Assembly: GCF_023204875.1 (NCBI RefSeq)
Contig: NZ_CP096247.1
Location: forward strand, 806,001-870,000
DNA length: 64,000 bases
DNA from: Prevotella sp. E15-22
Lineage (GTDB): Bacteria > Bacteroidota > Bacteroidia > Bacteroidales > Bacteroidaceae
Direction of reading: 5' to 3'
The position numbers were made by a program, and so were the translations under genes. How positions within the stretch are numbered: the stretch's first letter is position 1; each line of letters begins with the position of its first letter. Of this stretch, positions 42,727-51,415 are shown one piece after another. The notes beneath the pieces were generated by a model that saw only the letters and a program-made list of their open reading frames with translations, was not told the origin of the DNA and searched no databases.

Positions 42727-43632
42727 TTATTTTCTTTTCTGAAACTCAGTTGGAGAAACCCCTTTATGCTTCTTGAAATAGCGTGAGAGGTGGGCTTGCG
42801 ACGAGAAGCCCAGTCGCAGGGCGATGTCCTTCAAAGGGCGATTGGTAGAGGTGAGAAGAGCTGTTACCTCGTTGATGATGCGCTCGTCGATGATAGCCTT
42901 TGGCGAGCGATTGGTAATGCGACGCGTGACCTGTCCCAAATAGCGTGCACTCACGTTGAGTTGCTCAGCATAAAAGGCCACATCGGCATAACGGTTGTAA
43001 TAGCGCTCAACGGTGGACAGAAACTGATTGTAAAGCTCCTCGCTCCTGCTGTTGCCCTCAGCATAGTCGGCAGGAAGTGCCTTCAGGTATGACTGCGCAT
43101 GGAGCATGGCGTCGGCCTCGTTCTCGTCAAGACTCAGATAGTAGGCGAGGGCAGAGGCCAGCTGGTTGGCATGACCATGGCGGCGAGGACCCTCTGGTAG
43201 GTCGGACGGATGAAGCACGATGGTGCACAGTGGCAGGAGTTGCTGCTTGATGGCCTCGTAGACGTTGGGCGACACCAGCAGCTCGCCCTTGGCCGACTCC
43301 AACACGGGTGCATAGATGATGTGCTTGGGATGATGCTTTCGCAGTACCTCGGCCAACATCTCCACCACATCCGTGCGACGCAGCAGACCAATCTTGACGA
43401 TTTGCGGCTGAAGGTCGTTGATGATGGCCTCCACCTGTTGGCGCACCACAGCGGCAGGCAGGTCGTGAAACTCCTGGATGCCCAGCGTGTTTTGAACGGT
43501 GATCGACGTGATGACCGATGCAGCCCGTCCACCCAACTCGTGAATCAGTTGGATGTCGGCCTGAACGCCTGAGCCGCCTGTGCCGTCGGAGCCCGTGATG
43601 GTCAGTATGGAGCTGTTTGTTTTCTGTGCCAT
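42727..43632 (-). CDS. ThiD-like pseudokinase fused to AraC-type DNA-binding domain
   Basis: A 301-residue protein. Residues about 5-185 match hydroxymethylpyrimidine kinase ThiD: ILTITGSDGTGGSGVQADI, SVITSITVQNTLGIQ, IVKIGLL. However, the roughly 80 residues before the catalytic anion hole are missing and the usual HGTGCTLS reads HGHANQLAS, so kinase activity is unlikely. Residues about 200-300 are an AraC HTH domain (LNVSARYLGQVTRRITNRSP, LGFSSQAHLSRYFKKHKGVS). I infer a transcription regulator that senses a pyrimidine, vitamin B6-like or related ligand. The start is ATG 43632. It lies downstream of glnK-amt-porin, with a terminator between. Confidence 0.85.
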   Translation of the reverse strand: MAQKTNSSILTITGSDGTGGSGVQADIQLIHELGGRAASVITSITVQNTLGIQEFHDLPAAVVRQQVEAIINDLQPQIVKIGLLRRTDVVEMLAEVLRKHHPKHIIYAPVLESAKGELLVSPNVYEAIKQQLLPLCTIVLHPSDLPEGPRRHGHANQLASALAYYLSLDENEADAMLHAQSYLKALPADYAEGNSRSEELYNQFLSTVERYYNRYADVAFYAEQLNVSARYLGQVTRRITNRSPKAIIDERIINEVTALLTSTNRPLKDIALRLGFSSQAHLSRYFKKHKGVSPTEFQKRK

Positions 43633-43654
43633 TGCGAAATTGGGTACAAAGGAA

Positions 43655-43695
43655 CAAAAAAAAGCGGAAATCGCCAAACGATGTTCCGCTTCTGA
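43655..43695 (-). terminator. Hairpin between the porin and ThiD-AraC genes
   Basis: CAGAAGCGGAAC.TCG pairs with CGATTTCCGCTT on the minus strand. It is part of a 64-bp block (43645-43708) that recurs at 52801-52864 before pdxS. In the minus direction it lies between the porin stop (43726) and the ThiD-AraC start (43632), and is followed by a run of T. Confidence 0.75.
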
Positions 43696-43725
43696 TAAAA
43701 GAAAATGCAAATTTTGATAAACAAA

Positions 43726-44442
43726 CTATGGTATCAGGGTTAATCCTACTACAAAATAAGCGTTCTGTGTGCAAGGGTTGGCAGCCACCTGAGCGAACAC
43801 GGGCACTGTGAATGCATCCGTAATCTTCACGTCCTTAGTGGCCTTCAGTGCCAGGTTTGTCACAGCAAAGCCGTTGGTCCAGCCATTATAGAAATCGGTG
43901 GCAAAGGGGACGGCGCCAGCCGTAGCAGTCCAGTCGGCAGTGGCCAATTTAAATGGGACAGTGGCCTCGACATAACTACTATAGACTCGCTTGCCGTCCT
44001 TGTCTGCGCCTCCGTTGCCAGCAAAGTTAGTGAACCATTGAAGGTTTGCCACTCCGAAATCATAACCGATGTTAGCCTCGAACACGTGGTTGGTGCCATG
44101 TGCCTCGTACATGAAATAGCGATTCTCGGGGTCGCCGCCAATGGCCTGGTTAAACCAATAGTCGGTTACGCCGATGTTCAGATTGCCCAGCGTATAAGCC
44201 AGTGTCAGGTCAAACTCCTTGGTGTCGGCAGGGTTTACGAGTCCGTAACTGCCCCAGGCGGTCAGCGACAGGCCCTTGTAGGCTACACCGAGTGTGGGCT
44301 GAATGGCAGCACTACCCAGATCCTGGCCACGCCAGATGTAACTACTTACAACGTCAGCACTAATCGTTGTCTCTACTGCGTCCTGTGCAAAGGTGGTCAT
44401 GCTCATGGCCATACCCATTGCGAATAAAACAATCTTCTTCAT
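43726..44442 (-). CDS. Outer-membrane beta-barrel (TorF-type porin-like)
   Basis: A 238-residue exported protein. The signal peptide MKKIVLFAMGMAMSMTTFAQ is followed by a barrel of alternating short strands (SADVVSSYIWRGQDLGSAAI, GLSLTAWGSYG, FDLTLAYTLGNLNIGVTDYW), ending in a hydrophobic strand FVVGLTLIP. It resembles the TorF/gcw_chp family, often next to ammonium transporters. It is third in the glnK-amt-porin operon, 164 bp after amt across a large inverted repeat, so it may let ammonium or amines through the outer membrane. Confidence 0.8.
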   Translation of the reverse strand: MKKIVLFAMGMAMSMTTFAQDAVETTISADVVSSYIWRGQDLGSAAIQPTLGVAYKGLSLTAWGSYGLVNPADTKEFDLTLAYTLGNLNIGVTDYWFNQAIGGDPENRYFMYEAHGTNHVFEANIGYDFGVANLQWFTNFAGNGGADKDGKRVYSSYVEATVPFKLATADWTATAGAVPFATDFYNGWTNGFAVTNLALKATKDVKITDAFTVPVFAQVAANPCTQNAYFVVGLTLIP

Positions 44443-44481
44443 ACGCTAAAATTTAAATTAAAATTGTTTTCTTTTTTTTTA

Positions 44482-44589
44482 GGAAAAGAATGAGAAACAA
44501 TGAGAAAGAATCTGTTCCAAAAATGAGAATTAATAATTTCTTTCTTATTCTTGAGCTTAATTATTTCTTATTCTTTCTAATTCTTTTCC
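44482..44589. repeat. Intercistronic A/T-rich inverted repeat (amt-porin)
   Basis: The left arm (44482-44511, repeats of GAGAAAxAAT) pairs with the right arm (44559-44589). A related structure lies between gltB and gltD (51279-51385). Confidence 0.65.
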
Positions 44590-44606
44590 GTAATAATTCC
44601 TTTTAA

Positions 44607-45863
44607 TTAGTTGTAGCAAGCCTCTCCGTGCTCATAGATATCGAGTCCTTCCTCCTCGATGCGCTTGTTGACACGCAAACCGTGGATGTACTTGATGCCA
44701 TAGAACAGGGCGAATCCGCAAACAGCAGCCCAAAGGTCGATCATCAGTACGCCAAAGCACTCAGCGCCGAAGAATCCCCAGCCGAAGCCGTAGAAGGCAC
44801 CATTGCTGGTAGACAGCAGACCAGTCATCAGGGTGCCCAGGATACCACACACACCGTGTACTGAAGAAGCACCAACGGGATCGTCAATATGTAACTTATG
44901 GTCGATGAATTCAATGGCGTAAACCAGTACGATACCACAAACCAGACCAATGATGACAGCGCCAAAGGGTGAAACGAGGTCGCAACCAGCGGTGATACCA
45001 ACCAAGCCTGCCAGCACGCCGTTCAGGGTCAGTGAGAGTGAGGGTTTGCCATATTTAATATAGGTAAGGAACATGGTTGCCACACCACCTGCAGCAGCAG
45101 CGAGGTTGGTGGTCAGGAACACGTGTGAGATGGCAATGCGGTTCACCTCGCCACTGGCAGCCAACTGAGAACCAGGGTTGAATCCAAACCATCCCAGCCA
45201 GAGGATGAAGACACCCAGAGCAGCCATGGCCAGGTTGTGACCAGGGATAGCACGACTCTTACCGTCCTTGTCATACTTGCCCACACGGGGACCCAGTGCC
45301 AGAGCACCAATCAGAGCCAGCACACCACCTACAGAGTGAACAATGGCGGAACCTGCAAAATCGTGGAACACATCGCCAAAGGTGGTCATCATGAAGCTGT
45401 CGGCAGCATCGTTGCACAACCATCCGCCACCCCAGGTCCAGTGACCCTCGACAGGATAGATGATCAGTGAGATGACTGCACTATAAATAAGGTACATTGA
45501 GAACTTGGTGCGCTCGGCCATGGCACCACTGACGATGGTGGCAGAGGTGGCACAGAACACGGTCTCGAAAATCAAGAATCCCTCTACGGGCAGATCGCTC
45601 TCGTAGAAACTCAGGTCGCCCCAGTTGGGCATGCCGATAAAGCCACCCAGCGTGTCGCTGCCAAACATAAAGCCGAAGCCCAGGAAGAAGAACAACAGTG
45701 AGCCGAACATGAAGTCGACAAAGTTCTTCATCAGGATGTTTGCCGTGTTCTTACTACGTGTAAAACCAGCCTCACACAGCGCAAAACCAGGCTGCATCCA
45801 GAAAACCAACATAGCTGCCAATAGCATCCATACGGTATCGAGTGAAATTCCTATTTCGTTCAT
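44607..45863 (-). CDS. amt: Ammonium transporter Amt
   Basis: A 418-residue inner-membrane channel with about 11 helices. Typical blocks: CEAGFTRSKNTANILMKNF near the N-terminus, GALALGPRVGKYD, the conserved DDPVGASSVHGVCGILG (about 315), and a cytosolic C-terminal tail that contacts PII. It imports ammonia/ammonium for GS and GOGAT. It is second in glnK-amt-porin, 30 bp after glnK. It contrasts with the separate 85-residue mini-Amt, which resembles a different Amt subtype. Confidence 0.95.
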   Translation of the reverse strand: MNEIGISLDTVWMLLAAMLVFWMQPGFALCEAGFTRSKNTANILMKNFVDFMFGSLLFFFLGFGFMFGSDTLGGFIGMPNWGDLSFYESDLPVEGFLIFETVFCATSATIVSGAMAERTKFSMYLIYSAVISLIIYPVEGHWTWGGGWLCNDAADSFMMTTFGDVFHDFAGSAIVHSVGGVLALIGALALGPRVGKYDKDGKSRAIPGHNLAMAALGVFILWLGWFGFNPGSQLAASGEVNRIAISHVFLTTNLAAAAGGVATMFLTYIKYGKPSLSLTLNGVLAGLVGITAGCDLVSPFGAVIIGLVCGIVLVYAIEFIDHKLHIDDPVGASSVHGVCGILGTLMTGLLSTSNGAFYGFGWGFFGAECFGVLMIDLWAAVCGFALFYGIKYIHGLRVNKRIEEEGLDIYEHGEACYN

Positions 45864-45893
45864 AATCCTTTTACCTTTTAACCTTTTTACCTT

Positions 45894-46241
45894 TTACTTC
45901 TTGTCTCTCAATACGGTGTCACCCTTCTCGCCTGTGCGAATAGAATAGGTCTCCAGCACGTCGCTCACGAAGATGCGTCCATCACCAACCTCACCTGTGT
46001 GTGCCACCTCGAGCAACACCTTGATGGTGGGATCCAAAAACTGGTCACGACAAACAATGGTGATGGCTACGCGCTCGATGACGTCTGTTGAATACATCAC
46101 ACCACGGTAGATACGTTCCTGACGGCTCTGTCCGATGCCATGTACGTCGTGATACTCAAACCAGTTGATGTCCGACGATAGCAGGGCTTCCTTGACCTCT
46201 TCAAACTTGGTCTTACGGATAATTGCTTCAATCTTTTTCAT
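45894..46241 (-). CDS. glnK: Nitrogen regulatory protein P-II (GlnK/GlnB family)
   Basis: A 115-residue trimeric signal protein binding ATP/ADP and 2-oxoglutarate. The T-loop reads ERIYRGVMYSTDV with Tyr50 in the place of the uridylylated Tyr51 of enteric PII; the C-terminal GRIFVSDVLETYSIRTGEKG matches PII signature 2. As first gene before amt it presumably gates the transporter. The promoter has the nitrogen motif at 46370-46383. Confidence 0.93.
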   Translation of the reverse strand: MKKIEAIIRKTKFEEVKEALLSSDINWFEYHDVHGIGQSRQERIYRGVMYSTDVIERVAITIVCRDQFLDPTIKVLLEVAHTGEVGDGRIFVSDVLETYSIRTGEKGDTVLRDKK

Positions 46242-46299
46242 ACCTTAATACCTTAAATTAATAATAAACGTCACTGTGACTCTGTCTTGAATTCGTTGG

Positions 46300-46307
46300 C
46301 AAAATTA
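46300..46307 (-). promoter_or_regulatory. -7 box of glnK-amt-porin
   Basis: TAATTTTG on the minus strand, 58 nt before the start and 62 nt from the nitrogen motif. Confidence 0.65.
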
Positions 46308-46369
46308 CGACATTCTCCTGAGGTGGCAATAGCTCTTTCCTGTTTTAAAATCTACATTTTTATTCAATA

Positions 46370-46383
46370 TGACAAATTGTAAG
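46370..46383 (-). promoter_or_regulatory. Candidate nitrogen-regulon site, glnK promoter
   Basis: Read toward glnK: CTTACAATTTGTCA (12 of 14 to consensus). Confidence 0.65.
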
Positions 46384-46400
46384 GTAAAATGGTTGTTTTG

Positions 46401-46414
46401 CTTACACATTGTAA
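46401..46414 (+). promoter_or_regulatory. Candidate nitrogen-regulon site facing gltB
   Basis: CTTACACATTGTAA (12 of 14), inverted relative to the glnK site. Confidence 0.5.
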
Positions 46415-46510
46415 ATTCAACACAAAATGTAGATTTTTTCTTGGCTGTTTTTATTGTTTATTTGTGACCTTTTATTATATATCAATAAAAAAGAGGAAAA
46501 TATAGCGAAA

Positions 46511-46524
46511 TAACAATCTGTAAG
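46511..46524 (-). promoter_or_regulatory. Candidate nitrogen-regulon site in the glnK-gltB gap
   Basis: The minus strand reads CTTACAGATTGTTA (13 of 14). The surrounding 19 bases (46508-46526) match the pyrG site with one change. Confidence 0.5.
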
Positions 46525-46658
46525 AATAATAGGCTAAAAATGCCCCATTGTTTTTCAATATGAAAGATTATGGGGTGGTTTTTGCATGGATTGAAAGATA
46601 AGGGGATTTTAAAGGATTATAACGAAAGATGTATTACCTCTATATTATCAAGATGTAT

Positions 46659-46666
46659 TATCTTTG
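46659..46666 (+). promoter_or_regulatory. -7 box of gltB
   Basis: TATCTTTG 41 nt before the ATG at 46708. At the 62-nt position (46583-46596) only the core GATTG is kept. Confidence 0.6.
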
Positions 46667-46707
46667 CAGCAATTTTCGAACAAAGAGAAAGTAAAAGTAA
46701 GGATAAT

Positions 46708-49700
46708 ATGACAAAACGTAACAAGAAATCCCAATTATTAGGACTCTATCAATCGGACTATGAGCATGATGCTTGCGGCGTGGGTATGGTGGTAAATATC
46801 CACGGCGGAAAGAGTCATGACCTGGTTGACAATGCACTGAAGGTGCTTGAGAACATGGAACACCGTGGCGCTGAGACACGCGACAAGACTGGTGATGGCG
46901 CTGGTATCATGGTGCAGATTCCCCACGAGTTTATTCTGCTGCAGGGCATTCCTGTGCCAGAAAAGGGTAAGTATGGTACAGGTCTGGTTTTCCTTCCCAA
47001 AGACGAGAAGGCCCAGCAGGAGATACTGAGCGTGATGATCGAGGAGATTGAGCGCGAGGGCCTGCAGCTGATGCATCTGCGCACGGTGCCCACCAACCCT
47101 GAGGTGCTGGGTGTGGCTGCGCGCGAGGTTGAGCCCGACATCAAGCAGATTTTCGTAACGGGTGTGTCGGAAGAGAACGTGCCCGTGTTCGAGCGTATAT
47201 TATATAAGGTACGTAAGCGCATCGAGAACCGCATTGACAACGAAGACTTTTATCTCTGCTCTTTGTCAAACAAGAATATTATCTATAAGGGTATGCTGAC
47301 CAGCGGACAGCTGCGTCGCTACTTCCCTGACTTGTCGAACGATTACTTCACGAGCGGACTGGCACTGGTTCACTCGCGTTTCTCTACGAACACATTTCCC
47401 AAATGGAAGTTGGCACAGCCCTTCCGTCTGCTGGCCCACAACGGTGAGATTAATACCATTCGTGGTAACCGCGGCTGGATGAAGGCTCGCGAGAGCGTGC
47501 TGAGCAGTGAGGCTCTGGGCGATATCAAGGATCTGCGCCCCATCGTGCAGGAAGGCATGAGCGACTCGGCCAGCCTTGACAACGTCTTTGAGTTCCTGAT
47601 GATGAGTGGACTCTCGTTGCCACAAGCCATGGCCATCTTGGTGCCTGAGAGCTTCAACGACAAGAACCCCATTTCAGAAGATTTGAAAGCCTTCTATGAA
47701 TATCACTCTATCCTAATGGAACCGTGGGACGGTCCTGCTGCACTGCTGTTCAGCGATGGTCGCTATGCAGGTGGTATGCTCGACAGAAACGGTTTGCGCC
47801 CCAGTCGCTACACCATCACCAAGCAAGGTATGATGGTGGTAGCCTCTGAGGTTGGCGTGATGGACTTCGAGCCTGGCGATGTGGTGTCGAAGGGTCGTCT
47901 GCAGCCAGGTAAGATCCTGCTGATTGATACGCAGGAAGGTAAGATATACTACGACGGCGAGATTAAGGAGAAGTTGGCCAAGGCCCATCCTTATCGCGAC
48001 TGGCTGAACGAGAATCGCGTGCAGTTGGAGAAACTGAAGAGTGGTCGTAAGGTGGATAACGGCGTGAGCGATCTCAACGCCAAGTTGGTGACCTTCGGCT
48101 TTGGTCAGGAGGATATCGACAAGACCATCATCCCCATGGCCACAGCCGGTCAGGAACCTGTAGCCGCCATGGGTAACGACACTCCGCTGGCCGTCATCTC
48201 TGACCGTCCACAGGTGCTGTTCAACTACTTCCGTCAGCAGTTTGCACAGGTGACCAACCCTGCCATCGACCCTATCCGCGAGGAACTGGTAATGAGTCTC
48301 ACGGAGTACATCGGTGCTGTAGGAACGAACATTCTGACGCCCGATGCTTCGAACTGTAAGATGGTGCGCCTGCCGCAGCCCGTTTTGACCAACACACAAC
48401 TTGATATATTATGTAACATCCGCTACAAGGGCTTCAACACCAAGAAGTTGCCTATTCTCTTTGAGATAGCAAAGGGCGAGGAAGGACTTCGTAAGGCACT
48501 CGACGACCTGTGTCATCAGGCTGAAGCCAGTGTAGATGAGGGTGTTAACTACATCATCCTCTCTGACCGTGACCTCGACGAGAAGCATGCAGCCATCCCA
48601 TCGCTGTTGGCTGTCAGCGCTGTTCACCATTATTTGATTAGCGTCGGTAAGCGTGTGCAGACAGCCCTGATTGTTGAGAGCGGTGAGATTCGCGAGGTGA
48701 TGCACGCCGCCCTGTTGCTGGGCTATGGCGCCAGTGCCCTGTGCCCATACATGACGTTTGCCGTGTTGGATGATTTGGTGAAGAAGTATAAGATTCAGGA
48801 GGAATACGCCACTGCCGAGAAGAACTACATCAAGGCTGTGGATAAGGGCTTGAAGAAGATTATGAGTAAGATGGGTATCTCTACCATCCGCTCTTATCGT
48901 GGTGCTAAGATTTTCGAGAGCATCGGACTGAGTGAGGACCTGCTGAGAAGATACTTCGGCACAGAGGTGAGCACCATCGGCGGTGTGGGTCTGAAGGAGA
49001 TCGCACGCGACGCCATTGCGCTGCATGCGGAATCCCGCCGCCAAACGGGGGGATGGCTTCCGCAGGGGGGCAAAAATGATACTGTCCTGCCCAACAACGG
49101 TCAGTTCTCTTGGCGCAAGGACGGCATCAAGCACGCCTGGAACCCAGAGACGATTGCGAAGTTGCAGTTGGCCTGTCGACAAGGCTCGTACGAGAAGTTT
49201 AAAGAGTGGTCAAAATTGGTTGACGAGAAAGAATCTCCCATCTTCTTGCGTGACTTCCTTCGATTCAAGAAAGTTACTACTCCCCTCCATGACAGGGAGG
49301 GGCAGGGGGGAGGGTCTTCCGTCTCTCTCGACGAGGTTGAGAGTGTGGAGAGCATCGTGAAGCATTTTGTGACTGGTGCTATGTCGTTTGGTGCCCTGAG
49401 TATCGAGGCTCACGAGGCTTTGGCTCTGGCCATGAACAAACTGGGTGCACGCAGTAACACTGGTGAGGGTGGTGAGGACAACTCCCGCTATCACTCAGAA
49501 GTTGATGGCGTGAGTCTGAGCTCAAAGACCAAGCAGATTGCATCAGGTCGTTTTGGCGTAACAGCCGAATACCTGGTGAATGCAGAAGAGATACAGATTA
49601 AGGTGGCACAGGGTGCTAAGCCTGGTGAGGGCGGACAGCTGCCTGGATTTAAGGTGAACGAGATTATCGCCAAGACGCGTAACGCTATTCCTGGCATCTC

Positions 49701-51273
49701 GCTCATTTCACCTCCACCTCATCACGACATCTATAGTATCGAGGACTTGGCACAGCTCATCTTCGACCTGAAGAACATCAACCCAACAGCTGCCGTCAGT
49801 GTGAAACTCGTAGCTGAGAGTGGTGTGGGAACCATTGCCGCTGGTGTGGCTAAGGCTAAGGCCGACCTCATCGTCATCTCTGGTGCTGAGGGTGGTACGG
49901 GTGCTTCGCCTGCATCAAGTATGCGCTTTGCAGGTATCAGTCCTGAGATTGGACTGGCCGAGACGCAGCAGACACTGGTGATGAACGGATTGCGTAATCA
50001 GGTTCGCCTGCAGACCGACGGACAGTTGAAGACGGCCAAGGACGTGATTGTCATGGCTATGCTGGGTGCCGACGAGTTCTCGTTTGGTACACTGCCCCTG
50101 ATTGTGTTGGGCTGCGTGATGATGCGTAAGTGTAACACAAATACCTGTCCAATGGGTGTGGCCACCCAGAACCCTGAGTTGCGCAAGCACTTCGAGGGTA
50201 GGGCTGAGTACGTGGTCAACTTCTTTACCTTCCTGGCTGAGCAGGTACGCGAATACCTCAGCGAGATTGGCGTGAAGAGTCTGAAGGAGATCATCGGTCA
50301 TACGGAACTCATCGAGGTGAACACTGAGAATGCTACTGATAAGCAGAAGACCATTGACTTCGCCCGCTTGCTGCACAAGCCAGAAAGCGAGAAAGCTCTC
50401 TACTGGGATCGTGGCGCCTACACCAAGGTGACTGGCGTGAAGGACGAGGAGATGATCAAGGCTGCACAGAAGGCTATCAACGAGCAGGAAGAGGTGACAC
50501 TCGACTATGCCATCAAGAATACCGACCGTGCCGTGGGTACCATGCTGAGTGGTGTGATTGCCCAGAAGTACGGCGAGGAAGGACTGCCCGATGGTACCAT
50601 TAAGATTAAGTTCAAGGGCTCGGCTGGTCAGAGCTTTGGCGCTTTTGCTGTGAAGGGCCTGGATTTGCGCCTCGAGGGCGAGACTAACGACTATTTTGGT
50701 AAGGGTCTCTCTGGCGGTCGCATCTCTATTCTGCCTCCTGCCCGCAGGAGTGACGACTTCAAGGCTGAGGAAAATATTATCGCAGGTAACACGGGTCTTT
50801 ATGGCGCCACCTCTGGTGAACTCTACATCAACGGTAAGGTGGGCGAGCGCTTCGGCGTGCGTAACTCAGGTGCCATCGCCGTGATTGAGGGTGCTGGCGA
50901 CCACTGCTGTGAGTATATGACTGGCGGTCGCGTGGTGGTGCTTGGTAAGACAGGTCGTAACTTCGCCGCTGGTATGTCTGGTGGTGTGGCTTATGTCTAT
51001 GACCCTGACCATACGTTCGACTACTTCTGTAACATGGATATGGTGGAGCTCTCGCTGGTTGAGGACAGCGTCAGCCGCAAGGAACTGCTCGAGCTTATCC
51101 GTCAGCACTATCTACACACGGGCTCGGCCCTGGCAGGTCGCATGCTCGACGACTGGCATCGCTATATCGAGGACTTTATCCAGGTGGTACCTATCGAGTA
51201 CAAGCGCGTGCTGCAGGAGGAAAAGATGCAGAAGCTGAAAGAAAAGATAGAGAGTGTGCAACGGGATTATTAA
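46708..51273 (+). CDS. gltB: Glutamate synthase large subunit
   Basis: A 1521-residue GOGAT alpha subunit. The N-terminal Ntn glutaminase has nucleophile Cys23 (DACGVGMV) after a 22-residue propeptide; then a central domain, the FMN-binding synthase domain (GEGGED, SGAEGGTGASPASS), a 3Fe-4S Cys motif (CVMMRKCNTNTCPMG) and the C-terminal beta-helix domain. It makes glutamate from glutamine and 2-oxoglutarate. The start is ATG 46708; upstream codons cover the promoter. Two G-rich palindromic insertions (49027-49063, 49280-49314) add residues (QTGGWLPQGG; HDREGQGGG) in loops. gltD follows 142 bp later. Confidence 0.95.
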   Translation: MTKRNKKSQLLGLYQSDYEHDACGVGMVVNIHGGKSHDLVDNALKVLENMEHRGAETRDKTGDGAGIMVQIPHEFILLQGIPVPEKGKYGTGLVFLPKDEKAQQEILSVMIEEIEREGLQLMHLRTVPTNPEVLGVAAREVEPDIKQIFVTGVSEENVPVFERILYKVRKRIENRIDNEDFYLCSLSNKNIIYKGMLTSGQLRRYFPDLSNDYFTSGLALVHSRFSTNTFPKWKLAQPFRLLAHNGEINTIRGNRGWMKARESVLSSEALGDIKDLRPIVQEGMSDSASLDNVFEFLMMSGLSLPQAMAILVPESFNDKNPISEDLKAFYEYHSILMEPWDGPAALLFSDGRYAGGMLDRNGLRPSRYTITKQGMMVVASEVGVMDFEPGDVVSKGRLQPGKILLIDTQEGKIYYDGEIKEKLAKAHPYRDWLNENRVQLEKLKSGRKVDNGVSDLNAKLVTFGFGQEDIDKTIIPMATAGQEPVAAMGNDTPLAVISDRPQVLFNYFRQQFAQVTNPAIDPIREELVMSLTEYIGAVGTNILTPDASNCKMVRLPQPVLTNTQLDILCNIRYKGFNTKKLPILFEIAKGEEGLRKALDDLCHQAEASVDEGVNYIILSDRDLDEKHAAIPSLLAVSAVHHYLISVGKRVQTALIVESGEIREVMHAALLLGYGASALCPYMTFAVLDDLVKKYKIQEEYATAEKNYIKAVDKGLKKIMSKMGISTIRSYRGAKIFESIGLSEDLLRRYFGTEVSTIGGVGLKEIARDAIALHAESRRQTGGWLPQGGKNDTVLPNNGQFSWRKDGIKHAWNPETIAKLQLACRQGSYEKFKEWSKLVDEKESPIFLRDFLRFKKVTTPLHDREGQGGGSSVSLDEVESVESIVKHFVTGAMSFGALSIEAHEALALAMNKLGARSNTGEGGEDNSRYHSEVDGVSLSSKTKQIASGRFGVTAEYLVNAEEIQIKVAQGAKPGEGGQLPGFKVNEIIAKTRNAIPGISLISPPPHHDIYSIEDLAQLIFDLKNINPTAAVSVKLVAESGVGTIAAGVAKAKADLIVISGAEGGTGASPASSMRFAGISPEIGLAETQQTLVMNGLRNQVRLQTDGQLKTAKDVIVMAMLGADEFSFGTLPLIVLGCVMMRKCNTNTCPMGVATQNPELRKHFEGRAEYVVNFFTFLAEQVREYLSEIGVKSLKEIIGHTELIEVNTENATDKQKTIDFARLLHKPESEKALYWDRGAYTKVTGVKDEEMIKAAQKAINEQEEVTLDYAIKNTDRAVGTMLSGVIAQKYGEEGLPDGTIKIKFKGSAGQSFGAFAVKGLDLRLEGETNDYFGKGLSGGRISILPPARRSDDFKAEENIIAGNTGLYGATSGELYINGKVGERFGVRNSGAIAVIEGAGDHCCEYMTGGRVVVLGKTGRNFAAGMSGGVAYVYDPDHTFDYFCNMDMVELSLVEDSVSRKELLELIRQHYLHTGSALAGRMLDDWHRYIEDFIQVVPIEYKRVLQEEKMQKLKEKIESVQRDY
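49027..49063 (+). repeat. G-rich palindromic insertion in gltB
   Basis: GCGGAA (49027-49032) and TTCCGC (49058-49063) bound a segment with CCGCC/GGGGGG. The encoded residues AESRRQTGGWLPQGG look like a loop insertion relative to GltB as I know it. Confidence 0.45.
49280..49314 (+). repeat. G-rich palindromic insertion in gltB, pdxT-type
   Basis: CTCCCCTCC and GGGAGGGG arms followed by CAGGGGGGAGGG. A close relative lies in pdxT (53890-53927). Confidence 0.65.
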
Positions 51274-51278
51274 GTTTA

Positions 51279-51385
51279 TTGAGAAAGAAATCGGCAATAA
51301 TGAGAAAGAATGAATTCCAACAATATGAAAAAATTATTTTTAATTCTTGGACGTAATTATTTCTAATTCTTCCTAATTTCTTTCC
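51279..51385. repeat. Intercistronic A/T-rich inverted repeat (gltB-gltD)
   Basis: The left arm (51279-51311, TGAGAAAGAA repeats) pairs with the right arm (51356-51385). It resembles 44482-44589 and occupies the gene gap. Confidence 0.65.
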
Positions 51386-51415
51386 TTAAAAATAAGAACA
51401 TTAATTTCAAAGACA

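Larger units (their letters stand above)
46347..46437. repeat. Nested inverted repeat between glnK and gltB
   Basis: The perfect 14-bp arms AAAATCTACATTTT (46347-46360) and AAAATGTAGATTTT (46424-46437) enclose two nitrogen motifs that themselves form an inverted pair. Confidence 0.75.

Noticed and set aside
46347-46437. Riboswitch upstream of gltB
   Set aside because: It lies well upstream of the predicted transcription start for gltB and matches no riboswitch core I know; it is better explained as paired DNA-binding sites.
46570-46707. Longer gltB starting at ATG 46570
   Set aside because: The -7 box at 46659-46666 lies inside that extension, and the conserved GltB start follows ATG 46708.
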